Shown here: piece after piece, positions 18,132-26,524 of the stretch | How positions within the stretch are numbered: the stretch's first letter is position 1 | Layout of the letters: each line of letters starts with the position of its first letter | Assembly: GCA_004028795.1 (NCBI GenBank) | Contig: SAIW01000007.1 | Coordinates: 248,001 to 312,000, forward strand | DNA from: Chitinophagaceae bacterium | GTDB lineage: Bacteria; Bacteroidota; Bacteroidia; Chitinophagales; Chitinophagaceae | Length of the DNA stretch: 64,000 bases | Direction: 5' to 3' | The notes under the pieces: model-generated | Database searches by the model: none | Told to the model about the DNA's origin: nothing | Seen by the model: only the letters and a program-made list of their open reading frames with translations | Program-made: the position numbers and the translations under genes

Positions 18132-19406
18132 ATGACGCTGAATAAAAGAATAAAACTTTTCTGTTTTTTATTATTGTTCATGCATGTAAGCTATGCACAG
18201 CAAAATGCAGATGCAGTATACGCTCCGAACATTAAAACAGTTAAACTGTTTCAACAAAATAATCAGGAAAGCTTACCTGTTTTACAATTAAATTCTGAAG
18301 ATATCATAGAATTACATTTTGATGATGTAGATGGTTATGCCAAGAATTATTATTACAGTTTTGTTTTGTGTAATGCAGATTGGCAGCCTGCAGATGTTAG
18401 CCCGTTTGATTATATAAAAGGCTATCAAACACAAAGAATAACACAATACAGAAACGCTTCTATTGCTCAAACAAAATACGTACACTATCAGGCTCAATTG
18501 CCCGAAAAGACTTGTGTTCCCGCTAAAAGCGGTAATTATTTACTGAAAGTTTTTTTGAATGGAGATATCAATCAGTTGGCTTTTACCAAACGTTTTTATG
18601 TAGTTGAAAATAAAGCGGTGGTGGCTGCTGCCATTGCTCAAACTTTTGATTCGGAAAAATATGCAACACATCAAAAACTAAAACTGAAAATTGTTTTGCC
18701 CGACAGAGAAGTGTTTAATGTGCAGCAGCAAATGAAATTATTGGTTACGCAAAATAACAGAAAAGACAATGCTTATATAAATGTGCAGCCCACATTTATA
18801 CGAGGTAATGTGTTGGAATATGATAGTGAGAACGATTTAATTTTTGCCGGCGGCAATGAATACCGATGGGCAGATTTAAGAAGCTTTCGTTTTCAGAGCG
18901 AACGGATAGATAAAATTATTCAACCCAATGAAGTGTTTTTAAAACCGGATATCAACCGCTTACAGCAGCGTTATTTATACATGAAAGATTTAAACGGTTA
19001 TCATGATATCAGTACAACAGAAAATATAAACCAATGGTGGCAAACAGAATATGGTAAAGTGCATTTTACCTATGTACCACCTAACAACAGGGCTTATGCC
19101 GATAAAGATGTGTATTTGTTAGGCGAATTAACGGGCAATGAAATTAACGAAGCAAGCAAAATGGAGTACAATGCCGATAAAGGTGTGTATGAAAAAGAGT
19201 TGTATTTAAAGCAGGGCTATTACAGTTATACTTATGTTACCAAAGGCTTTGATAAAACTGCTAAAGCAGAAGCCACATTAACCGATGGCAATTATTGGGA
19301 AACAGAAAATGATTATCAGATTTTTGTTTACTTCCGTTCATTAAATGCAAGACATGATGAACTGATTGCGTTAACTGTTTTTAATTCGAGGACGGGGAGG
19401 TTGTAG
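18132..19406 (+). CDS. Type IX secretion system plug protein (DUF5103)
   Basis: A protein of about 424 residues starting at the ATG at 18132 (an upstream TTG in frame would break the signal peptide). Signal peptide MTLNKRIKLFCFLLLFMHVSYAQ. The body matches DUF5103: PNIKTVKLFQQNN, IIELHFDDVDGYAKNYYYSFVLCNADWQPADVSPFDYIKGYQ, DLRSFRFQSERID, and a C-terminal QIFVYFRSLNARHDELIAL. The family includes the Plug subunit that seals the SprA translocon of the T9SS. No other translocon core gene is adjacent. Confidence 0.85.
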   Translation: MTLNKRIKLFCFLLLFMHVSYAQQNADAVYAPNIKTVKLFQQNNQESLPVLQLNSEDIIELHFDDVDGYAKNYYYSFVLCNADWQPADVSPFDYIKGYQTQRITQYRNASIAQTKYVHYQAQLPEKTCVPAKSGNYLLKVFLNGDINQLAFTKRFYVVENKAVVAAAIAQTFDSEKYATHQKLKLKIVLPDREVFNVQQQMKLLVTQNNRKDNAYINVQPTFIRGNVLEYDSENDLIFAGGNEYRWADLRSFRFQSERIDKIIQPNEVFLKPDINRLQQRYLYMKDLNGYHDISTTENINQWWQTEYGKVHFTYVPPNNRAYADKDVYLLGELTGNEINEASKMEYNADKGVYEKELYLKQGYYSYTYVTKGFDKTAKAEATLTDGNYWETENDYQIFVYFRSLNARHDELIALTVFNSRTGRL

Positions 19407-19687
19407 GCTAAGATTTTTAACAGATAGAGAGCCGAAATCAAAATACTTTCATTAATCGACTTACGCAGCTTCTTATATTAATTTTCAAGGGCTTTATATA
19501 GCATTTGTATTTATCAAATGTCTAGCATGAAACTGCTGTCGATTTGAAAAAGTTAAAGTGAAAGTAATAAAAAAGGCATATTAGAATTAAGTCAAGCTGA
19601 ATCATAGCCGATAGCAGTATGCTGATGATTATTACCATGTTTAGTAGTGGAGCAAAGAATCTAATGTTTTAGGCATGGGCTTTTCAG
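19407..19687. other. Gene-free spacer at edge of restriction module
   Basis: About 280 AT-rich bases between the convergent plug and restriction endonuclease genes. Apart from a small hairpin (CATTTG/CAAATG, about 19501-19519) no gene, clear terminator or known RNA is seen. It may contain decayed sequence at the junction of the accessory segment. Confidence 0.4.
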
Positions 19688-20176
19688 TTATACAAATGTG
19701 TTATTAGCCCAAGTAAAGAACTCTGTCAAACTGAAGACGTGAATCTTCTTGTCTTTGTTTTGTGTAGTTGTATATTTTTTGTTTTTAACAGCATCCCTTA
19801 ACCACTTTATTGAACCAAGTTTCCAACCTGCACCGTCAATTAATATTATGATCGTTTTTTCAGGCATTGCTTCAATACTATTAAGATATAAGTAAGGAAG
19901 TTTTTCGTCAACAGAACCTGCAACTTGTTGCCATTTACATTCAATACGAATATGTAGTTTATATTTATCTGAAAGTAAGAGAAATTCAGTATTGCCTTTG
20001 TGTTCGTAAATAGTAGTGAAAGGAACATTTTCAAGAAGCAATTCTTTGCTATATTTATTTGGGTCTTTTTCCCAAACCCTATAGTTTACTATCTGAAACC
20101 CTTTGCCTGTTAATACAGTTTTAACTGCTACTTCAAGCTGGTTGCCTGTAATATTTCCTTTTGTTCCTTTTTGCAT
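19688..20176 (-). CDS. Putative type II restriction endonuclease (PD-(D/E)XK)
   Basis: A 162-residue protein encoded directly after, and overlapping by 49 bases, a DNA adenine methyltransferase gene. TTIYEHKGNTEFLLLS (about 53-70) followed by KLHIRIECKWQQVAGSVDEK (about 73-92) gives an acidic residue, then the E-x-K core (IECKWQ) of PD-(D/E)XK nucleases with the G-x-x-DEK turn seen in type II enzymes. An AIIILIDG-like strand and a WL helix follow. The recognition site cannot be read. Starting at this ATG gives the full nuclease core. Role as the cognate restriction enzyme is inferred from motif plus position. Confidence 0.78.
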   Translation of the reverse strand: MQKGTKGNITGNQLEVAVKTVLTGKGFQIVNYRVWEKDPNKYSKELLLENVPFTTIYEHKGNTEFLLLSDKYKLHIRIECKWQQVAGSVDEKLPYLYLNSIEAMPEKTIIILIDGAGWKLGSIKWLRDAVKNKKYTTTQNKDKKIHVFSLTEFFTWANNTFV

Positions 20177-21162
20177 AATTTAATTGGATAGTTGATAACA
20201 ACAATTTCATTGATGCATCCTCTTTTTGATGCATCAGAGTTTATCATTCTTTTTGCAGGTACTCTAATTAGATTGAAATCTTTATAAAGATTATCAAAGT
20301 AATTGTCTGATGGGTCATAATTTTTTGGGTCAGAATTACTAAGCATAACAAATTCACCTTTTGAGTGAATGTGTGAAAATAATAAACTTAAATCAGTTTG
20401 TTCTTTATCAGCAAAGTCGTGCTTGCTGTATGCAGTGAAGTTTGCTGTTTTGCTTATTGGTCTATAGGGGGGATCAAAATAAACAAATGCATTGCTTTTA
20501 AGATCTCTTTTTACTTGTTTAAAATCGGCTTTTTTAATTGTTGCTAACTCTAAAATTTTAGAAACACATAATAAATTATGTTCATCACAAATGTTAGGAT
20601 TTTCATAGACACCTACAGGAGTATTAAATCCTCCTTTTGAATTAACACGATAAAGTCCATTAAAGCAAGTGCGATTTAGAAAAATTAATTGGGCTGCCCT
20701 TGCTATCCATTGTTCTGAATACTTTTCGTAATCGGTATTAAATCGTTGCAGATTATAGTTAGTCCTCTGTTCGTAAAAATATTCATCTCTTTGTTTTTTG
20801 TCAAGGCGATTATATATTCTTTGGTAACGATACAAAAAGTCAATAAGTTTAGATACATCTTTTTGAATCACTTTATAAGTAAGTATCAACTCTTCGTTAA
20901 TGTCATATAAGAAAGCATTCTCAATTTCATAATTCTGTGCTATGTCAAAGAATACAGCACCACTACCCAAAAAAGGTTCGTAATAATTTTTAATTTTTTT
21001 GTCAATAAGTTTTTGTGGGTATAATTCTTTGAATTTTGTCAAAAGTTGTCCTTTGCCGCCTGCCCATTTGAGAAACGGTTTGGCTTTTAAATTATAAGGT
21101 TGGAATAGGTCTTCAGCAACACTTAAAACTTCTTCTTCTTTTTCTACAAGTTTTTTAGGCAT
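20128..21162 (-). CDS. Dam-family DNA adenine N6-methyltransferase
   Basis: A 344-residue D12-class methyltransferase: FLKWAGGKGQLLTKFKELYP (about 33-52, SAM region), YYEPFLGSGAVFFDI (motif I, FxGxG-like), ARAAQLIFLNRTCFNGLYRVN, and FVYFDPPYRPIS (catalytic DPPY, about residue 228). It has an extra 27-residue acidic N-terminus compared with DpnM-like enzymes. Members often modify GATC, but the target here is unproven. It is the middle gene of a three-gene unit: small repeat protein (26 bases before), this enzyme, then the nuclease (overlapping). Confidence 0.92.
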   Translation of the reverse strand: MPKKLVEKEEEVLSVAEDLFQPYNLKAKPFLKWAGGKGQLLTKFKELYPQKLIDKKIKNYYEPFLGSGAVFFDIAQNYEIENAFLYDINEELILTYKVIQKDVSKLIDFLYRYQRIYNRLDKKQRDEYFYEQRTNYNLQRFNTDYEKYSEQWIARAAQLIFLNRTCFNGLYRVNSKGGFNTPVGVYENPNICDEHNLLCVSKILELATIKKADFKQVKRDLKSNAFVYFDPPYRPISKTANFTAYSKHDFADKEQTDLSLLFSHIHSKGEFVMLSNSDPKNYDPSDNYFDNLYKDFNLIRVPAKRMINSDASKRGCINEIVVINYPIKLCKKEQKEILQATSLK

Positions 21163-21188
21163 GCTTCAAAAATAAGTCACTTTAGAGA

Positions 21189-21452
21189 TTATTTATAAGA
21201 TGCTACTACTCCGTCATAATAGCCTTGGGCATAAGCAGCATGTGGACTTTTGTGTCTTACAGTACCAGCTTGACTTTCGGGCAATTCGTCTAAGTCAAGT
21301 ATTAAATTTTCTTGTCTTTGCGAACCAGCCTGATAGCCTGCTTCATATGCAGAACCTGCACATCTATGCCTGCCTGCACCCCCTTGGTCGTCAGGTAGAA
21401 AATTAAACTTTTGTTTATACCTATTATTGTCATCGCAAATAAAATCATTCAT
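21189..21452 (-). CDS. Small protein with duplicated 25-residue motif, restriction-operon leader gene
   Basis: An 87-residue protein, first in the restriction operon. It contains two 25-residue units, residues 19-43 and 57-81, sharing LP..Q.G..RH.....AY..GY..G (11 of 25 identical). Unit 1 has a Cys (RHRCAG), unit 2 RHKSPH. The AYxxGYxxG ending is faintly like ribosome modulation factor, but that is weak. There is no helix-turn-helix of a classic C (controller) protein. Function unknown; the position suggests a control, specificity or immunity role in restriction-modification. The duplication and lack of stops make it a real gene. Confidence 0.75.
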   Translation of the reverse strand: MNDFICDDNNRYKQKFNFLPDDQGGAGRHRCAGSAYEAGYQAGSQRQENLILDLDELPESQAGTVRHKSPHAAYAQGYYDGVVASYK

Positions 21453-21746
21453 GGTGAAATTATTTCGTTTTGATTAATAAAAAACTGTCGGTGGCAGAGT
21501 TACCTACGATTCATAAAAATACGCAACTTAATTTTATAAGTTGTTTATTTTTGTATTCATTTTCTTAATAAAATTTTTATTAGTGTCTCATAATAATTCG
21601 TGGGGACATGAATTACAGCAATAAATAGCCTTGCATAATGTCCTCACGAAGCATATATATCAAAACACCAACCACTTCCATTGCAAACAAACTTTCGATA
21701 ATTATTACGGTAACCCTTTTGTACCATCCTGCCTTATTTTAAATAG
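21453..21746. other. Spacer with hairpin and left direct repeat
   Basis: Holds an AT-rich hairpin (CAACTTA...TAAGTTG, about 21525-21542) and, at 21647-21702, a near copy of the 3' end of the DUF2279 gene (see the repeat entry). No gene is seen. Confidence 0.5.
21647..21702. repeat. Direct repeat flanking acyltransferase, left copy
   Basis: Matches 22971-23024 with about three mismatches over its 42-base right-hand part plus a shared CGAAGCA at the left. On the minus strand it still encodes the same tail as DUF2279, LS-VCLQWKW-VF then stop. The two copies bracket the acyltransferase gene. Confidence 0.75.
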
Positions 21747-22865
21747 TCAAATTATTCGCTGAACTAAAGGAATTTTACGAATCAGCCCAACAAGCAAGTA
21801 AGAAAATACAATACTTAAAATGCAGGCGATAATATATTTGATAATCGGGTTAAGTGTTAAAAATTCCAGCATAATTGTAACACCAACTACAACTGCAGAA
21901 TGAAAAATATAAACGCCGTATCTATTTTCTCTCATGAGTGATAATATAAAGTTTTTGAAGTTGATTTTTTTCTTAAAGAGATAGAGAAAAAAACCGGAGA
22001 AACCAATGCACACAAAGATTTGGGCAAATGAAAGAGAAACAGATTCCCAACTAAATTCTTTAAATCTATGAATTTGAGTTGGCTGCTTTATAAGAAAATA
22101 AATAATCAGGCAAAAATAGGTAGCTGAAATAAGTGAGATGGGAAACCATATTATTGCCACTTTTCTTGAAAGCTCATCAAGCCAATGTTTTCTGTAAACT
22201 AATATTCCTATCGCATACATGAATATGTAAGGAGTGATATTGGAAAAATCTATGCCGATAAAATTTTGCCCAAGTGGGAAAAATTGTCGTACTAAAATTG
22301 TAAGACCACTGCACAAAACAATAACAGTGAATATATTGAAATGCGTGGGGATGTTATCTGATAAACATTTTGAAATAGAAAAATTAGGTTTTATAAATTT
22401 CCAGTAGCAGATATATACTAACTCAAAAATTATCAACACCAGAATAAACCACACATGAGAAGTAAAGGGTTTACTGTTTTGTTGTAATACATAACTAAGC
22501 CATGACAATTGAGTTGTTCTATTATGTATTGCAACATAATATAAAATACTCGGGGCAAGAATAATCATTACAAATAACAACGGTATCATCAGTCGAATTA
22601 ATCTTGCTTTTAAAAATTTGGGTACTCCTTTTTTCTCCAATGAAGGGATTGTTAAGAAAGCAGAGATAAAAAAGAAAAGGCTCATTGAAAATGATGCTTC
22701 GAGTCCGGTTAAGGCGGAAAGTGAAATTTGAATTGTGCCGGTTAGTTTTTCAGGTGTAACATAGCTCCAACCACCCATTGTGCCATAACCAATACTAACG
22801 TGATGGAGGATTACCAAAACAGATAAAAATATCATAAGATTATCTAAATAATAAAGTCGCTTCAT
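21747..22865 (-). CDS. Acyltransferase family 3 membrane protein
   Basis: A 372-residue protein with about ten hydrophobic segments. The N-terminus YYLDNLMIFLSVLVILHHVSIGYG carries the D..R/N-like start and the HH of acyltransferase-3 (OafA/OpgC/NodX) enzymes, SFSMSLFFFISAFLTIPSLEKKG follows, then RLIRLMIPLLFVMIIL. Such enzymes O-acetylate surface glycans or modify extracellular glucans. It is flanked by 54-56-base direct repeats (21647-21702 and 22971-23024), suggesting it was inserted or moved. No glycan cluster is adjacent, so its substrate is unknown. Confidence 0.85.
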   Translation of the reverse strand: MKRLYYLDNLMIFLSVLVILHHVSIGYGTMGGWSYVTPEKLTGTIQISLSALTGLEASFSMSLFFFISAFLTIPSLEKKGVPKFLKARLIRLMIPLLFVMIILAPSILYYVAIHNRTTQLSWLSYVLQQNSKPFTSHVWFILVLIIFELVYICYWKFIKPNFSISKCLSDNIPTHFNIFTVIVLCSGLTILVRQFFPLGQNFIGIDFSNITPYIFMYAIGILVYRKHWLDELSRKVAIIWFPISLISATYFCLIIYFLIKQPTQIHRFKEFSWESVSLSFAQIFVCIGFSGFFLYLFKKKINFKNFILSLMRENRYGVYIFHSAVVVGVTIMLEFLTLNPIIKYIIACILSIVFSYLLVGLIRKIPLVQRII

Positions 22866-22970
22866 TTGCTACATTTAATACGGTATCATAAATAATTCTC
22901 TTGATAGGGGATTGGTATGCTTGCCACACAACTCATAAATATACACAGCTTTATTGGTAAGTTGTTTAAT

Positions 22971-23024
22971 CGAAGCAACCATCAAAACACCATCCACTTC
23001 CATTGCAAACAACCTTGCGATAAT
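22971..23024. repeat. Direct repeat flanking acyltransferase, right copy
   Basis: Partner of 21647-21702. It overlaps the last 43 bases of the DUF2279 gene. The adjacent sequence 22925-22970 (ATAAATATACAC ... AAGTTGTTTA) is related to 30200-30245 upstream of another gene, so this looks like part of a wider dispersed family. Confidence 0.7.
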
Positions 23025-23902
23025 GCCAAAGCAGGTGTTGGAAATTTAAAAGCATTCAACACAAAAAAAGTTCCTTTTAAAAACTTACTGTGCGTTTTTA
23101 TTTTAGTAAAGTCTATATCAGGAGCTATATAAAATTGGCGGTAACGGGGTATATCGCTTCTGTTAAAAATAATATTGCCGTAATCATCCCGCACTAAATT
23201 ACTGCTGCCCGCAAACATGCCACCGGCACCATAACCTAAAGCAACATTAAACCAGGCAGGTAATTTAGTTTGCTTAAAAAATGATTTAACATTAATACTT
23301 AACCAATAGGTTTGAGCATTATAATCTTTTAGTGTTCTGGTAAAAAAATTTCTTCTGAAAATACTGTCAGCTCTGTTGTTTAAACCATAAACACTGTAAT
23401 CGTTTATGTGAGAAGAAAATTTCATTTGAATGCGTTGCTCCTTCCATTTTAATTGCTGAAAAAGATACAGGCTGCTGCCCGTTATATTGGCTACATAATC
23501 TCCCCAGCTAAAACCCCATTCTTTTGAAAAGCCATCTAATACTTCAATAATACTCATGTATGCTACACCGCTTACAGCACCTAACCAATAACTTTTTTTA
23601 TTAGTATAACCAGCCCATTTAAAACTTTCGCCAGTTAACCGGCTGATGTTATAAGCACTCCAAACATGCCCGGCTTTATCCATTTGCAGCCATTCATCAT
23701 TATCATTAAAAAAATGAAAAGGGGAAGAGCGGTAATCTTTATACCAAATATTATACAAGGCAGCCATAGTGCCTGTTGTAACTGCTGCATTCGTTACTCC
23801 TAAAATAATTACTCTTTGTTTGTTTGGCTTAGCATATGAACTATCCTGTGCAAAATTTTTCTGCATTAACAAAAAGCATATTGCAGTTAATAAAATTTTC
23901 AT
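22982..23902 (-). CDS. DUF2279 exported protein
   Basis: A 306-residue protein with a signal peptide (MKILLTAICFLLMQKNFAQ). DEWLQMDKAGHVWSAYNISR, SYWLGAVSGVAYMSIIEVLDGFSKEWGFSWGDYVANITGSSLY is the DUF2279 (YfiM-like) signature with conserved Asp, Gly-His and Asp-Gly. The function of the family is unknown; it is thought to be outer-membrane or periplasmic. Its start overlaps the end of the Pr6Pr gene by 4 bases (ATGA type), so they are coupled. The last 14 residues are encoded in a repeat that also occurs at 21647-21702, so the native C-terminus may have been altered. Confidence 0.82.
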   Translation of the reverse strand: MKILLTAICFLLMQKNFAQDSSYAKPNKQRVIILGVTNAAVTTGTMAALYNIWYKDYRSSPFHFFNDNDEWLQMDKAGHVWSAYNISRLTGESFKWAGYTNKKSYWLGAVSGVAYMSIIEVLDGFSKEWGFSWGDYVANITGSSLYLFQQLKWKEQRIQMKFSSHINDYSVYGLNNRADSIFRRNFFTRTLKDYNAQTYWLSINVKSFFKQTKLPAWFNVALGYGAGGMFAGSSNLVRDDYGNIIFNRSDIPRYRQFYIAPDIDFTKIKTHSKFLKGTFFVLNAFKFPTPALALSQGCLQWKWMVF

Positions 23903-24528
23903 TTTGTTAACCTATTAATCAGTTTACCCAAGCCAATAAACATTACCGAAATCAATAGAAACAATAAGGTAACAAAGCCTGCATTTACTAATGTTTTAGC
24001 AACACCTAATTTATCCATGTCAATAAACGGATAAGGATAAAACCCTGAAAAATTTCCACGTATTAAAATATAAATAACATAAATAAGCGGGTATAATAAC
24101 CATGCAAAAGCATCTTTCCACTTCAAGAAGTTTTTCTTTGTAAATGCTAACCAATAAACAAAAAATAAAGCCGGAATAATTAAATGCAATAATTCATCAA
24201 CCAATCTTAATAAACCTTCGGGTTTCCACAAGCCTCGCAAAACAGTATTGTATATTATTTCTACAATAACAATATAAACAGTAACAGCAGTCGTATTTTT
24301 TTGTTGTGAAAAAAATAAACCTGTTTTACTTAATGGCTTTAATAAAAGAACGCTGCAATAAATAGCAATCATTAAATTGGTAAGAATAGTAAAGTAGCTG
24401 AAAAAGCGAATCAGCGTTTCTGTTAAAGGTTGTAACCTGTTGCTGATTGTAAAGTAGAACTGTGTTGATACAGCAAACCATTCAAGCAGTGCAACTATTA
24501 ATAAAAATGGTTTGTTTAAACGCTGCAT
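23899..24528 (-). CDS. Pr6Pr family membrane protein
   Basis: A 209-residue six-helix membrane protein. LIRFFSYFTILTNLMIAIYCS and YNTVLRGLWKPEGLLRLVDELLHLIIPALFFVYWLAF are characteristic of Pr6Pr (FAR-17a/AIG1-like) proteins; the conserved polar T-N and H residues resemble those of threonine/histidine hydrolases of fatty-acid esters, but bacterial function is unproven. A -7-like TATATTTG (minus strand, 24545-24552) stands 17 bases upstream. Coupled by a 4-base overlap to DUF2279. Confidence 0.82.
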   Translation of the reverse strand: MQRLNKPFLLIVALLEWFAVSTQFYFTISNRLQPLTETLIRFFSYFTILTNLMIAIYCSVLLLKPLSKTGLFFSQQKNTTAVTVYIVIVEIIYNTVLRGLWKPEGLLRLVDELLHLIIPALFFVYWLAFTKKNFLKWKDAFAWLLYPLIYVIYILIRGNFSGFYPYPFIDMDKLGVAKTLVNAGFVTLLFLLISVMFIGLGKLINRLTK

Positions 24529-24635
24529 AAAACTTTATTTCTATCAAATATAAATTTCTAATGCCTATATAACTTAACTATTAAAATTTGGTTATTTGCT
24601 TTTGCTGCAACTATTTTGCATAACAAAACAATAAC

Positions 24636-24875
24636 ATGGCAACTTTTGAACCTCCTATACATTGGAATGATTATGAAGATATAGCATTGAAGCTGTATGA
24701 AAAGTTTGGCGATGAGTTTACCGAATCAAAAATTTACCGTGTACGTTTTACAGATTTATTAGAATGGGTTTTGCAATTACCCGGCTTTGTTGGTACACGC
24801 GAACAAAGCAATGAAGGTCATTTAGAAATGATACAAAGCAGTTGGGTTTATGAATGGAGAGACAATCGGAAATAA
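24636..24875 (+). CDS. iscX: IscX-like Fe-S assembly protein
   Basis: The 79-residue protein aligns with IscX/YfhJ: IHWNDYEDIALKLYEKFGDEF, YRVRFTDLLEWVLQLPGF, SNEGHLEMIQSSWVYEW (compare the VRFTDMHxWI and SNEkiLExIlxxWxdE of E. coli IscX). It is an acidic iron-binding modulator of cysteine desulfurase. No other isc or suf gene is near; it begins a plus-strand run with a UbiA-family gene 27 bases on. Confidence 0.9.
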   Translation: MATFEPPIHWNDYEDIALKLYEKFGDEFTESKIYRVRFTDLLEWVLQLPGFVGTREQSNEGHLEMIQSSWVYEWRDNRK

Positions 24876-24902
24876 TCCATTGCATCACTTTATATTTTTT
24901 GT

Positions 24903-25838
24903 TTGAAACTAACAGCAGCCTTTTTAAAAATTATCCGCTGGCCTAACCTTGTTTTTATAGCATTAACACAGGTTATGTTTTTCTATTGTATTGCAGTCCC
25001 CGCTTTACATGCTGCGGGTTTAAAACCGATATTATCAAACGGCATGCTGGCACTGCTTACTTTCAGCAGTTTATTAGGAGCTGCAGGCGGTAATATTATT
25101 AATGATTATTTCGACTTGAATATTGATAAAATAAATAAGCCTGAAAAAGTAATTGTAGAAAAATACATCAGCAGAAGATGGATTATTTTCTGGCATTTAT
25201 TACTAAGTGTTGCAAGCATAATTATTGGTATTTATATTTCATACAAAACCAGAATTTTGTGGATTGCTTTTGCCAACCTTAGTTGTGTTGTTTTATTGTT
25301 TTTGTATTCAGTAAGTTTAAAGAAAAAGTTTTTAGTTGGTAATATTTTGGTTTCTGCATTATCGGCATGGCTTATTATGGTAGTAAGCTTAATTGAGTTC
25401 AGCGTATTTATACATGTTTCTTCAACAGATTTTTTTGCTTTAAGAAAAATTATGCGGTTGGGTATTTTATATACCTGTTTTGCTTTTGTAATTTCTTTGG
25501 TAAGAGAAGTGGTAAAAGACATGGAAGATATGGAAGGGGACAGGAGATACGGCTGTACAACCATGCCGATAGTTTGGGGCGTTAATGCTGCTAAAGTTTT
25601 TGTAGCTGTTTGGTTAATTGTATTAATTGCTGCATTGGTTATACTGCAATTATATGCTGTTACCTTCGGTTGGTGGATTAGTATTTTTTATTCTGTTATT
25701 CTTATTATTGCCCCCTTGGTATATATTTTCAGGCAATTGTTTGCAGCATACTCACCCCAACAGTTTCACTCATTAAGCAGCGTTATTAAATTGGTTATGT
25801 TTACAGGAATTGTAAGTATGTTATTCTTCTATTTTTAA
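24903..25838 (+). CDS. UbiA-family prenyltransferase (GGGP geranylgeranyltransferase-like)
   Basis: A 311-residue protein with about nine helices. Both aspartate-rich metal sites of UbiA enzymes are present: NIINDYFDLNIDKINKPEK (NDxxDxxxD, about 62-80) and VKDMEDMEGDRRYG (about 200-213). The best match is to the geranylgeranylglycerol-phosphate prenyltransferases annotated in Bacteroidota; the lipid product is not certain. The start appears to be TTG (no ATG fits before residue 25, and the family N-terminus LxxFLKIIRWPNL needs this site). It is 11 bases upstream of maf, which also starts with TTG. Confidence 0.88.
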   Translation: MKLTAAFLKIIRWPNLVFIALTQVMFFYCIAVPALHAAGLKPILSNGMLALLTFSSLLGAAGGNIINDYFDLNIDKINKPEKVIVEKYISRRWIIFWHLLLSVASIIIGIYISYKTRILWIAFANLSCVVLLFLYSVSLKKKFLVGNILVSALSAWLIMVVSLIEFSVFIHVSSTDFFALRKIMRLGILYTCFAFVISLVREVVKDMEDMEGDRRYGCTTMPIVWGVNAAKVFVAVWLIVLIAALVILQLYAVTFGWWISIFYSVILIIAPLVYIFRQLFAAYSPQQFHSLSSVIKLVMFTGIVSMLFFYF

Positions 25839-25849
25839 ATTTATTTCAG

Positions 25850-26413
25850 TTGAAAAAAATAATACTGGCTTCACAATCTCCCCGTAGAAAACAATTATTA
25901 GAATGGGCTGAAATTGATTTTGAAGTGATGGTAAGCGAAGCTGATGAAAGCTTTTCTGCTGATTTAGCTATTGAAGAAGTTCCTGTTTTTATTGCAAGGC
26001 AAAAAGCATTGGCTATAAAAAATAAATTAGCACATAACAATCAAACTATTGTTGCAGCAGATACAGTTGTTGTTTTAAATAATACAATTATAGGTAAGCC
26101 GAATAGTAAAGAAGAAGCTATTACCATTTTATCATCTCTTTCAGGAAACACACATACAGTTATAACAGGTGTTGTAATATTGCATGAAGAGAAAGAAATT
26201 GCCTTTGCAGATACAACAGCAGTTGAATTTTATACATTAACACAAGAGCAGATTGAATTTTATGTAGAAAAGTACAAACCCTACGATAAAGCCGGTGCTT
26301 ATGCTATACAGGAATGGATTGGTGTTGTGGGTATAAAGCAAATTAAAGGCGATTTTTATAATGTAATGGGCTTGCCCGTAAGTAAAGTAGTACAAACACT
26401 ACATAGTTTATAG
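25850..26413 (+). CDS. maf: Maf-family nucleotide pyrophosphatase
   Basis: The 187-residue protein has the Maf core: IILASQSPRRKQLLEWAEIDF, VAADTVVVLNNTIIGKPNSKEEA, LSGNTHTVITGVVIL, YKPYDKAGAYAIQEW and NVMGLPVSKV. These house-cleaning enzymes hydrolyse dTTP/UTP and modified nucleotides and delay septation when overproduced. The start is TTG: KKIILASxSPRR is the universal N-terminus, leaving no room for another start. A small AT-rich hairpin (TTTATAGA/TCTATAAA) overlaps the stop codon at 26407-26428. Confidence 0.94.
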   Translation: MKKIILASQSPRRKQLLEWAEIDFEVMVSEADESFSADLAIEEVPVFIARQKALAIKNKLAHNNQTIVAADTVVVLNNTIIGKPNSKEEAITILSSLSGNTHTVITGVVILHEEKEIAFADTTAVEFYTLTQEQIEFYVEKYKPYDKAGAYAIQEWIGVVGIKQIKGDFYNVMGLPVSKVVQTLHSL

Positions 26414-26524
26414 AGATTTATCTATAAAATTTGTAGGTTTTAATATTTGTTGTTGTTCTTATCAATTTTATTTTCTTATTTTCACTTGTCGCTTATAATA
26501 CTACCTCCTTCATAAACTACTTTT

